From Pseudodesulfovibrio portus (GTDB taxonomy: Bacteria; Desulfobacterota; Desulfovibrionia; Desulfovibrionales; Desulfovibrionaceae), in the NCBI RefSeq assembly GCF_026000375.1, contig NZ_AP026708.1:126501-190500 (forward strand): 64,000 bases of DNA, written 5' to 3'. The position numbers and the translations under genes were made by a program. The notes beneath the pieces were generated by a model that had not been told where the DNA came from, made no database searches, and saw only the letters and a program-made list of their open reading frames with translations. Positions within the stretch are counted from its first letter, which is position 1. Every line of letters starts with the position of its first letter. This document shows, in pieces, positions 26,635 through 32,975 of this stretch.

Positions 26635-26661
26635 TAAAGATATTGCTCAGGCCGTCGATAA
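26635..26661 (+). promoter_or_regulatory. Sigma-28 (FliA) promoter of the flagellin-like gene
   Basis: TAAA, a 15-bp spacer, then GTCGATAA; this differs at one base from the FliA consensus TAAA-N15-GCCGATAA. It ends 38 nt before the start codon of the flagellin-like gene. Confidence 0.8.
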
Positions 26662-26699
26662 CGTATGTGTATTAATATATCTGCCGTCCGGGAGACGCC

Positions 26700-27545
26700 A
26701 TGGCTTTGACGGATATAGAAAAGAGCTTTCTCTACACCTATTCGCAGCAGTTGTTGCAGCAGGATATGCTGACCAACCGTTTGTTCGGTTCGTCCGCAGT
26801 CGGACGCGACCTGCGTAGTCTGGTGCTGGGCGATCCGGTCAGGGCCACCACCTTTACCAACCCGTTCGAGCAGGCCATGTCCGGCACGTTGCGTGCCGAT
26901 GCCCAGTCGGTCCGCCAGGCCTCCCGCAACGTGGGTGAGGCGGCCGCCATGATGGGCGTGGCGCGAACCGAGATGGCGACCATCGTCGATGCCCTGGACG
27001 AGATGGAAGATATGATCGACAAGATCAACTCGGGGGAGCTGGACGGCACCAGCCTGGTTGTCCAGGGGGATTTCGACGCCTTGCGGGACAAGATAACCGG
27101 GGCCATCTCCGGGGCCGATTACAACGGCATAGCCGTGCTGGACAGCTCCCAGTGGGACACCAGCCAGATCGATGCCACCGGCAACGTGCACATCCAGTCC
27201 AGCGCAAGCGGAGGCTTCGATATTACCTTCCATTCCGTCGATGATCCGTCGAGCGGCGTGAACTGGTCGGATCTGACCGGAGCCGACCTCGGCGCGGCAG
27301 GGACGCGGGCGACTCAACTCGGCTACGTGCAGACCCTCAAGAGCGAGATGGAGTCGATTCTGGACGTGTACCAGGGCAAGGAGGACTCCCTCCAGTCCCA
27401 GGAAATACAGCTCCAGAGCCAGGCCCAGTTGCTCGACAAGGCCGCCCAGATGCGCATGCCGTCCGATCCGGACTATTCCCTGGAAAAACTCCTGGCCGAT
27501 CTCGTGGCCGACCAGCTCGGCAGCATCGTGGACAGTTCAGGGTAG
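26700..27545 (+). CDS. Flagellin-like protein
   Basis: A 281-residue protein. Its central part (about 80-150) resembles the flagellin/FlgL D1 helices: ASRNVGEAAAMMGVARTEMATIVDALDEMEDM is followed by a helix and the turn GADYNGIAVLDSS, which matches the ...FNG..LLD pattern of flagellins. The C-terminal 100 residues are again helical with heptads (EIQLQSQAQLLDKAAQM). The extreme N-terminus (IEKSFLYTYSQQLL) does not match the standard flagellin D0. GGGAG precedes the ATG and a sigma-28 promoter lies upstream, supporting a late flagellar role such as minor flagellin, filament cap or hook-junction protein. Exact role unknown. Confidence 0.7.
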   Translation: MALTDIEKSFLYTYSQQLLQQDMLTNRLFGSSAVGRDLRSLVLGDPVRATTFTNPFEQAMSGTLRADAQSVRQASRNVGEAAAMMGVARTEMATIVDALDEMEDMIDKINSGELDGTSLVVQGDFDALRDKITGAISGADYNGIAVLDSSQWDTSQIDATGNVHIQSSASGGFDITFHSVDDPSSGVNWSDLTGADLGAAGTRATQLGYVQTLKSEMESILDVYQGKEDSLQSQEIQLQSQAQLLDKAAQMRMPSDPDYSLEKLLADLVADQLGSIVDSSG

Positions 27546-27563
27546 GGCGTTGTGAATTCGGAT

Positions 27564-27600
27564 AAAAGAGAAAGCCGCTGATCTTGCGATCAGCGGCTTT
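27564..27600 (-). terminator. Terminator downstream of tRNA-Thr copy A
   Basis: A perfect 13-bp stem AAAGCCGCTGATC/GATCAGCGGCTTT, followed on the minus strand by CTCTTTT. It ends the tRNA transcript. Confidence 0.9.
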
Positions 27601-27606
27601 GATATG

Positions 27607-27682
27607 TGGAGCTGACGAGCAGGATTGAACTGCCTACCTCGTCCTTACCAAGGACGCGCTCTACCGATTGAGCTACGTCAGC
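27607..27682 (-). tRNA. tRNA-Thr (GGT), copy A
   Basis: A 76-nt cloverleaf with a 7-bp acceptor GCTGACG/CGTCAGC, anticodon loop TTGGTAA (anticodon GGT, reads ACC/ACT), T arm with GTTCAATC, and encoded CCA. It is identical in sequence to copy B at 30224-30299. Its native upstream tRNA-Pro and promoter are missing, so expression would depend on read-through from the RHS operon. Confidence 0.95.
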
Positions 27683-27747
27683 TTTTCAGCTGGTTTCGAT
27701 GAAACGCCGGACCGGTTTGAATCGGTCCAGCGGGGTATTTCATCGTT

Positions 27748-27791
27748 TGGTCGGGATGAGAGGATTTGAGCCTCTGCCCCTTGAACCCCAT
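27748..27791 (-). pseudogene. Truncated tRNA-Pro (3' half)
   Basis: 44 nt matching the 3' end of the intact tRNA-Pro at 30365-30441, from the anticodon loop to CCA, with two substitutions and one deletion in the variable/T-stem region. The 5' half is absent, so it cannot fold as a tRNA. It marks one edge of the inserted segment. Confidence 0.92.
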
Positions 27792-27819
27792 GGCCGGAGT
27801 TGAATTTTATATATTGAAA

Positions 27820-27963
27820 TTATTTAATAATTTTTTTGAGCGGATGTCCCTTCTGTGTGATGACAGCTATTCTGTGCCGCGAGAGGTTGTCCTTGGCAAT
27901 GCAATTCCCAAATGGGTGACAGTGGCGTTTATTGAGGCAATTTGAGTTCTCAATAAGTGCCAA
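27820..27963 (-). CDS. Small Cys/His-rich protein (47 aa), putative
   Basis: A short frame starting at TTG 27963, with GGAGGT 6 nt upstream inside the end of the exported-protein gene; the two overlap by 14 nt. The product has three Cys and several His in CLNKRHCHPFGNCIAKDN, followed by a basic C-terminus KKIIK. The ribosome-binding site and overlap argue for translation; the length and lack of a known family argue for caution. It is the third frame of the RHS module. Confidence 0.4.
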   Translation of the reverse strand: MALIENSNCLNKRHCHPFGNCIAKDNLSRHRIAVITQKGHPLKKIIK

Positions 27964-28576
27964 CCTTTTTACCTCCCACTTCAATGTGGACGAGTTCCAT
28001 GTTTCCTTGGCCAATCAGACCAATATCGGAGGCATACTTTGACGGGATGTTGCGGCTACATCGTATCGCCAGCACTGTTCTCTCTTTTCCGAACAGCTTC
28101 CGTTGTGTTTTGTCTGCCTGGCGGCATACATTTAAACCGGGCGTAGCTCGGTGAAGATCGTGTGTTCCCGCAGGAAGAAGGGCTACGGGGTTGGCCCAGT
28201 GTTTGGTCCCCAGGTCCAGAAGAATCGAATCCTTTACACCGCCGTTCAAAGGGTATCCCCTGCGCATAAGACGTGAATCGACAACATATAAGCCGTAAAC
28301 TTCCGAAAGAGTTCTCATTCCGCCGCACTCTTCGGAGGGGAGGGCGGGAAACACCGTCTCTTCCTCGACCATAAGCACACCCGAGTCGGTCCAGGCAATG
28401 CCCCGGACCGTCATTTCCGTCCCGTGTCCATCGGCGTAAAAGTAACGTACTCCGGGAATGGGACCGAGAAAACTCTTGGCGGACAATGCGTCCGCAGCAT
28501 GGCAGAAGGACGCGGGCAATACACAAACAAATACGAGAACAGATAGGGCATTACCGCTCAACAACTGCCGTTTCAC
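27950..28576 (-). CDS. Sec-exported protein of unknown function, downstream of RHS
   Basis: A 208-residue protein if started at GTG 28576, which gives a classic signal peptide: MKRQ basic start, hydrophobic core LSVLVFVCVLPASF and likely cleavage at CHA-AD (about residue 27). Longer ATG starts (28621, 28666) exist, but they put the hydrophobic segment internally. The mature part contains a few Cys (SEECGG, NVCRQ, IRCSRN) and a C-terminal LVHIEVGGKKV strand. It overlaps the RHS gene by 26 nt. By position it could be the immunity partner of the RHS tip, which would place the toxin target in the periplasm; this is inference only. Composition is more AT-rich than its neighbours. Confidence 0.6.
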   Translation of the reverse strand: MKRQLLSGNALSVLVFVCVLPASFCHAADALSAKSFLGPIPGVRYFYADGHGTEMTVRGIAWTDSGVLMVEEETVFPALPSEECGGMRTLSEVYGLYVVDSRLMRRGYPLNGGVKDSILLDLGTKHWANPVALLPAGTHDLHRATPGLNVCRQADKTQRKLFGKERTVLAIRCSRNIPSKYASDIGLIGQGNMELVHIEVGGKKVGTY

Positions 28577-29984
28577 CTGTCCAAGGATTATTCGCAGTAC
28601 AAATTCCAGGTTCCGAGGCATCTCCCCGGCCAACCCAGCAGGTTGCTCTTGTCGTTTGTGTTTCATGTTGATTCGTTTCTCTATAGAGTGTTTTTTCTTC
28701 CAAAATGGTTTTACCTTCTGAGGGGCAAATTCTGACGCGTCGACATGCTTTTCTTTCCACCACCGGGGTAACGCGTTTCCAACTTGCTATTGCGGCGGCG
28801 CCCGTCAGATTGGAGGCTTTGATATATACTTCGTAATGCGGCTCACGTTCATACGCATGTTGCCAATCATCGCTTTCCAGGCCTTCCCGACAAACTTCAA
28901 TTGTACATTTGCAATTTGGGTGTGGCCTTTTGGATTCAACGTCGGCATCTTCTTGCAGCGTCCCATCAAGGCGGGAACATTGTTGACATGCACCTTCGTT
29001 GGCTCGCCAAACATAAACATCCCGCCAGCTGAGCTTTTCCTTCAACAACAGCGCTGAGTCGTCAATAAAATCGTTGAAGCTGGTAAGCCCCAGCGGGTCC
29101 ACCCCATTCACCGGATCATCCAGACAATACCCATACCAATCCGGATCACCGCCTTTATCCCCAATGGGATCAGGCGTGGTCCACCGACTGGTGTTCACGT
29201 CGTAGTCACGCCAACCAAAACGGACGAACCCCAAATCGCGGTCATGCAGTCCGCCCGCAAAGCCGAAGGGTATGCGGAAGCTCGGATTGGTGTCCTCGAT
29301 GATGCCGCCGAATGGATCGTACAGGACCTCCTTTATCATGTTGCCGTGTGCATCGGCAACAACGCGCAGGGACCCGACCTGGTCGTAGTGCAGGGTGAAT
29401 ACGGCACCGTCTTCGCGGCGTATGGCCGAGGGAATCCGCGCGTTATCCGCGTAGTCGAACGTATAACCCATGTGCCCGTCGTGGAACGCGCCAAGCCTGA
29501 TGAAGTCAAGCCATTGGTAGGCCTCGACGAGTTTGCCGTTGAAATATTTGGCTGCCCGCTGGCCGTCATCATCGTGGTGGTAGGTGTAGACACGATTTTG
29601 GTCTTCCACCTCCATCTTGAGCAGGCGATAGTCCGGCGCGTACTCGTACAGATGGTACGTGCCGCCGTTCGACCAGATGGAGCGGAACCCGTTGTCGTCG
29701 TGGGTGTACGTGTTGTTGCCCGCGCGGAGCAGACGGTTGTCCATGGTGTACTGATAGTCGCGGTAGCTCGGCCCGGCGGTGGCGGGCAGGTAGTCCCGGA
29801 TGCGGCGGCCTTGGCTGTCGTAGAGGCACTGGCAGATCAGCCTGCCGTCCAGGTGCGCCTCGAAAAGGCGGCCTTCCTTGTCGTAGGAGTATTTCCAGGT
29901 AACGGATTTTCCGGCCACGGTTTCCTGTTTCTCAATGATTCGACCGTTCCGGTCGTGCCGCAATTGGTATGAATAGGGGGGCAT
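28551..29984 (-). CDS. Short RHS-repeat core protein with a variable Cys-rich C-terminal tip
   Basis: 477 residues. Residues 1-270 are YD/RHS repeats (YDKEGRL, YDSQGRRIRDY, YTHDDNGF, HYDQVGSLRVV), followed by the RHS-associated core: YDPFGGIIEDT, RFGWRDYDVNTSRWTTPDPIG and DPLGL (296-300), after which RHS proteins switch to their variable toxin tip. The tip (301-477) has CQQC (333/336) and HPNCKC (355-360), reminiscent of the CxxC...HPNCRC motif of phage SPP1 gp7/Mu gpF head proteins, plus further Cys. It is much shorter than full RHS proteins (over 1000 aa), but GAGAGGAG precedes the ATG, so it may be complete. No secretion (VgrG/T6SS) gene is in view. Confidence 0.85.
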   Translation of the reverse strand: MPPYSYQLRHDRNGRIIEKQETVAGKSVTWKYSYDKEGRLFEAHLDGRLICQCLYDSQGRRIRDYLPATAGPSYRDYQYTMDNRLLRAGNNTYTHDDNGFRSIWSNGGTYHLYEYAPDYRLLKMEVEDQNRVYTYHHDDDGQRAAKYFNGKLVEAYQWLDFIRLGAFHDGHMGYTFDYADNARIPSAIRREDGAVFTLHYDQVGSLRVVADAHGNMIKEVLYDPFGGIIEDTNPSFRIPFGFAGGLHDRDLGFVRFGWRDYDVNTSRWTTPDPIGDKGGDPDWYGYCLDDPVNGVDPLGLTSFNDFIDDSALLLKEKLSWRDVYVWRANEGACQQCSRLDGTLQEDADVESKRPHPNCKCTIEVCREGLESDDWQHAYEREPHYEVYIKASNLTGAAAIASWKRVTPVVERKACRRVRICPSEGKTILEEKTLYRETNQHETQTTRATCWVGRGDASEPGICTANNPWTGETAVVER

Positions 29985-30180
29985 TGTCTCCTCTCGGGTT
30001 TCGTTCCCGGAAACCTTCTCCGGGAATCCGAATCAGCATACCCCCGGTTTTCGGCAAAACCCGGTTTTGTGAACGAATGTAGAGTAAAAACAGCCTATAA
30101 GATAAAATGAGCGCTTGACATACTTTTGAAATCAACTGCTTCTGGCAATGCCGCGCTCAAAGACGGAAAGAGGGAGAGGC
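29985..30180. other. Gap upstream of the RHS gene
   Basis: 196 bp between the RHS start and repeat copy B. A GGAAACCTTC/TCCGGG-like short symmetry is present, but no convincing promoter or terminator was recognised. Confidence 0.3.
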
Positions 30181-30187
30181 AAAAGAG

Positions 30188-30217
30188 AAAGCCGCTGATC
30201 TTGCGATCAGCGGCTTT
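30188..30217 (-). terminator. Terminator of the tRNA-Pro/tRNA-Thr operon
   Basis: Same 13-bp stem as in copy A; on the minus strand it is followed by CTCTTTT. Confidence 0.9.
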
Positions 30218-30223
30218 GATATG

Positions 30224-30299
30224 TGGAGCTGACGAGCAGGATTGAACTGCCTACCTCGTCCTTACCAAGGACGCGCTCTACCGATTGAGCTACGTCAGC
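30224..30299 (-). tRNA. tRNA-Thr (GGT), copy B
   Basis: 76 nt, identical to copy A, anticodon GGT, CCA encoded. It is the second gene of the tRNA-Pro/tRNA-Thr operon, with a terminator 6 nt downstream. Confidence 0.96.
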
Positions 30300-30364
30300 T
30301 TTTCAGCTGGTTTCGATGAAACGCCGGACCGGTTTGAATCGGTCCAGCGGGGTATTTCATCGTT

Positions 30365-30441
30365 TGGTCGGGATGAGAGGATTTGAACCTCCGACCCCTT
30401 GAACCCCATTCAAGTGCGCTCCCAGACTGCGCTACATCCCG
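30365..30441 (-). tRNA. tRNA-Pro (GGG)
   Basis: A 77-nt cloverleaf with acceptor CGGGATG/CATCCCG, anticodon stem CTTGA/TCAAG, loop ATGGGGT (anticodon GGG), T loop GTTCAAATC and encoded CCA. It is the first gene of the two-tRNA operon and the locus whose 3' part was duplicated at 27748. Confidence 0.97.
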
Positions 30442-30453
30442 ACGCGAAGTGAG

Positions 30454-30482
30454 TAACTATCCGCGAGCGGTTTGGTTGTCAA
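30454..30482 (-). promoter_or_regulatory. Promoter of the tRNA-Pro/tRNA-Thr operon
   Basis: On the minus strand a perfect TTGACA is 17 bp from TAGTTA, which ends 12 nt before the tRNA-Pro 5' end. Confidence 0.82.
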
Positions 30483-30717
30483 TCATTTTTTGCGGAAAAA
30501 TTGCACCCCTTGCTTTTTTTTTGATATATATATCGACAGGAAATAGGTGACACGTTGTATCGGGGCCGGAAATATTTATAATGGTTTTTTCATGTCGGCG
30601 TGTATATTGAGTAATTAGAGAATGGCATCGTTTCAAAAGGCTCTGTCGCAAGTAGGGCCAGACCATCCGATGCAGCAAGGCGATATCATGAAGGTGAAAA
30701 TATAACAGGGGGTTCCC
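30483..30717. other. Upstream region of cheW
   Basis: About 235 bp without a gene, AT-rich. It contains a T-run followed by the 12-bp palindrome GATATATATATC (30523-30534). No sigma-28 or sigma-54 consensus was found. Confidence 0.3.
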
Positions 30718-31272
30718 ATGATTGATGAAGCGTTGAAGGATATCAATCAATTTTTGACCTTTACCTTGGGCAAGGAAATCTTCGCTCTCGACATCGGCAC
30801 GGTGCGCGAGGTCCTGGAACTGACCTCCATCACCAAAATCCCGAGGACCCCGAAGTTCATGCGCGGCGTCATCAATCTGCGCGGGCATGCCGTGCCCGTC
30901 GTGGACATGCGTCTCAAGCTGGGAATGAGCCAGGGCGAGGATACGGTGGACACCTGCATCATCATCGTGGAGATCGAATTCGAAGGCGAATTCACGATCA
31001 TGGGCGCGTTGGTCGATTCGGTGCGCGAAGTCTTCGAGATGACCCCGGACACCATCGAGCCGGCTCCCAAGATGGGCGCGGCCATCAATGCCGAGTACAT
31101 CAAGGGCATGGGTCGTCAGAACGACCAGTTCATCATCATCATCGACATCAACAAGATATTCTCCGCAGAGGAGCTGGCCATGGCCAAGGAACTGGCCGGG
31201 CTGGGCGGCGGAGCCGAGCAGGCCCCGGCCGAAGAAGCCCATGCCGCAGAATCCGCTGCGGCACCCGCTTAG
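30718..31272 (+). CDS. cheW: Chemotaxis coupling protein CheW
   Basis: CheW links chemoreceptors to the CheA kinase. The 184-residue protein has the two SH3-like barrel signatures: FTLGKEIFALDIGTVREVLE, then TKIPRTPKFMRGVINLRGHAVPVVDMR with the conserved NLRG, and VDSVREVFEM near the end. The C-terminus has a 35-residue Ala/Glu-rich tail (EQAPAEEAHAAES) not needed for the fold. GGGGG is 5 nt before the ATG. It is a single-gene transcript with its own terminator, away from any cheA. Confidence 0.95.
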   Translation: MIDEALKDINQFLTFTLGKEIFALDIGTVREVLELTSITKIPRTPKFMRGVINLRGHAVPVVDMRLKLGMSQGEDTVDTCIIIVEIEFEGEFTIMGALVDSVREVFEMTPDTIEPAPKMGAAINAEYIKGMGRQNDQFIIIIDINKIFSAEELAMAKELAGLGGGAEQAPAEEAHAAESAAAPA

Positions 31273-31277
31273 AAAGC

Positions 31278-31310
31278 AAAAACCCCCGTCCGAAAGGGCG
31301 GGGGTTTTTT
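31278..31310. terminator. Terminator between cheW and the Smr gene
   Basis: CCCCCGTCC-GAAA-GGGCGGGGG stem (one G-T pair) flanked by A5 and T6; it can serve both convergent genes. Confidence 0.9.
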
Positions 31311-31329
31311 CATGCCCGGCAACCCGGAT

Positions 31330-32049
31330 CTAGTCGGACCGGGTGAAAATGTCCCATCGCACTTTGCCCTGGGTCTTTTTTTGTTTCCTGAGCAGTACGT
31401 ATACGGCCCCTGCGCCGCCGTCCTTGGGCTGGGCGGTGCAGAAGGCGAGGACAACCCGTCTGAGCGGGTCCCGGGTCAGCCAGGTGCCCACCTCGGAGCG
31501 GAGGACTCCTAGACCGCCCGGTGAATTGCGGCCCCTGCCCGTGACTACCAGGACGCAGCGGTAGTTTTGCAGGTAGCTTTCCTTGATGAAGAAGAGAAGG
31601 CTCTCCTGTGCCTGATCCTGGGTCATGCCGTGCAGGTCGAGGTGCGCGGACACGCTCAGGGAGCCGGATTTGAGCTGCTGGAAGGTCTTGATGTCCAGGC
31701 CGCGCACGTATCCGTAGAGGAACTCGTCCGTGTATTCGAGTTCGAATTCGATCTCCCCGCGCATGAAACGGTCGAGGTCGCGGCGGGTTTCGTCTTCCGG
31801 CGAAATCGCCGGTTGCTTGGGGGCTTCCGGAGACGGAGCGACCTGGCGTCCGGAGCTGCCGTCCATCTTTTCGACGCCCTGCATGGCGTTCAGGAAGATT
31901 TCCTCATCCCGAGGTGCATCCGGGGGGTTGACTTTCTCCTCAGGAGCCTCATTTTTCTTTTCGTAAGGAAGGGAATAGATGTCCTCTTTTTCCTTCTTGA
32001 ACTTGATCTGCTTGAGATCGCCTAGATCGGTTATACGCTTTTTAGCCAT
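31330..32049 (-). CDS. Smr domain protein
   Basis: A 239-residue protein with a C-terminal Smr (MutS2-related) domain from about residue 150: LDLHGMTQDQAQESL, VVTGRGRNSPGGLGVLR and DGGAGAVYVLL. This is a nuclease or nucleic-acid-binding fold also found alone as YdaL/SmrB. SmrB cleaves mRNA at collided ribosomes in E. coli; whether this protein does the same is not known. The N-terminal half is charged and low in complexity. A GGA box precedes ATG 32049; the longer frame upstream is not supported. Divergent from the SUF-like pair. Confidence 0.85.
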   Translation of the reverse strand: MAKKRITDLGDLKQIKFKKEKEDIYSLPYEKKNEAPEEKVNPPDAPRDEEIFLNAMQGVEKMDGSSGRQVAPSPEAPKQPAISPEDETRRDLDRFMRGEIEFELEYTDEFLYGYVRGLDIKTFQQLKSGSLSVSAHLDLHGMTQDQAQESLLFFIKESYLQNYRCVLVVTGRGRNSPGGLGVLRSEVGTWLTRDPLRRVVLAFCTAQPKDGGAGAVYVLLRKQKKTQGKVRWDIFTRSD

Positions 32050-32182
32050 TGTAATTCCATCCTTTGGTCGAACCGAGTATATCCAATCCCCCCGGGGGAG
32101 CAAGTCCCGTATCATTCACTGGACTTCCGGGGCGCGCTTAAGTATTGAGCCTGTTGCGAAACGATTCAAAGCGAGGAATGCG

Positions 32183-32953
32183 ATGCTGACCATAGAAGAC
32201 CTGCATGTCAACATTGGCGATAAAGAGGTCCTCAAGGGGATCAATCTCCAAATAAATGAAGGGGAAACGTTCATCCTCTTCGGACCCAACGGTTCCGGTA
32301 AGACCTCCTTGCTCATGTCGCTCATGGGCTTTGGCGGATACGAGGTGACCAAGGGTAGGATCATATTCAAGGGCAAGGATATCACCGACGCCCCCATGTA
32401 TGAGCGTGCCCGGCTGGGGCTGGGCATGTCCTTTCAGCGTCCCCCGACCATCCACGGCCTGCGAACCCGCCATCTGGTGCAGATGTGTTCCCGCAAGGGC
32501 AACGTGAACCCCGACCTGCTGGCCGAGACCGTGAACATGACCGAATTTCTCGACCGTGACATCAATGCGGGATTTTCCGGCGGCGAGATTAAGCGGTCAG
32601 AGTTGCTTCAGTTGATGGCCCAGCAGCCGGACCTCGTGCTCTTTGACGAGCCCGAATCCGGCGTGGACATGGAAAACATGCAACTGGTCGGCAAGGTTGC
32701 CCGTGACGTGCTGGACGGCAATTTCGATCTGGCCCCGGATTTGGCCACGGATCTGAGTCTCAAGGAGCGCAAGGCGCAGACCAAGACCGCAGGGCTGATC
32801 ATCACCCATACCGGGTACATCCTGGACTACGTCAACGCCGATCGCGGCCAGGTTCTGTATCAGGGCCACCTGTGTTGTGAGGGCCGTCCCAGGGACATCC
32901 TGGATCATATCCGCCAGCACGGCTACCAGGAATGCGTTCGCTGCATGAACTAG
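32183..32953 (+). CDS. sufC: SufC-like Fe-S assembly ATPase
   Basis: A 256-residue ABC-type ATPase of the SufC family, cytosolic partner of the next gene. Walker A GPNGSGKTSL, signature FSGGEIKRSELLQL and Walker B LVLFDEPESGVDMEN are all intact; SGGE rather than SGGQ is usual in SufC. The 3' part holds an insertion of about 20 residues before GLIITHTGYIL. GAGGA precedes ATG 32183, much better than the distant upstream start. It lies 22 nt from the SufB-like gene. No sufS, sufE or sufD is adjacent, matching a minimal two-gene (SMS-like) SUF system. Confidence 0.9.
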   Translation: MLTIEDLHVNIGDKEVLKGINLQINEGETFILFGPNGSGKTSLLMSLMGFGGYEVTKGRIIFKGKDITDAPMYERARLGLGMSFQRPPTIHGLRTRHLVQMCSRKGNVNPDLLAETVNMTEFLDRDINAGFSGGEIKRSELLQLMAQQPDLVLFDEPESGVDMENMQLVGKVARDVLDGNFDLAPDLATDLSLKERKAQTKTAGLIITHTGYILDYVNADRGQVLYQGHLCCEGRPRDILDHIRQHGYQECVRCMN

Positions 32954-32975
32954 CAACTCCCCATGGAGACAGAAT

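Larger units (their letters stand above)
27564..27769. repeat. Direct repeat copy A (tRNA-Pro 3' part, tRNA-Thr, terminator)
   Basis: 206 bp identical to 30181-30386, offset 2617 bp. It contains a terminator, a full tRNA-Thr, the 65-bp spacer and the 3' end of tRNA-Pro. Beyond 27769 it diverges: two substitutions and a 1-nt deletion by 27778, then 11 matching bases, then no similarity. On the other side identity stops sharply at 27564. Confidence 0.97.
30181..30386. repeat. Direct repeat copy B (tRNA-Pro 3' part, tRNA-Thr, terminator)
   Basis: 206 bp identical to 27564-27769. This copy continues into an intact tRNA-Pro with its own promoter, so it is the functional arrangement. Confidence 0.97.

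Noticed and set aside
27564-30441. Simple phage-type att duplication at tRNA-Pro
   Set aside because: The repeat is 206 bp, includes a whole extra tRNA, and no integrase or phage gene is present, so a plain att site pair is not supported on its own.
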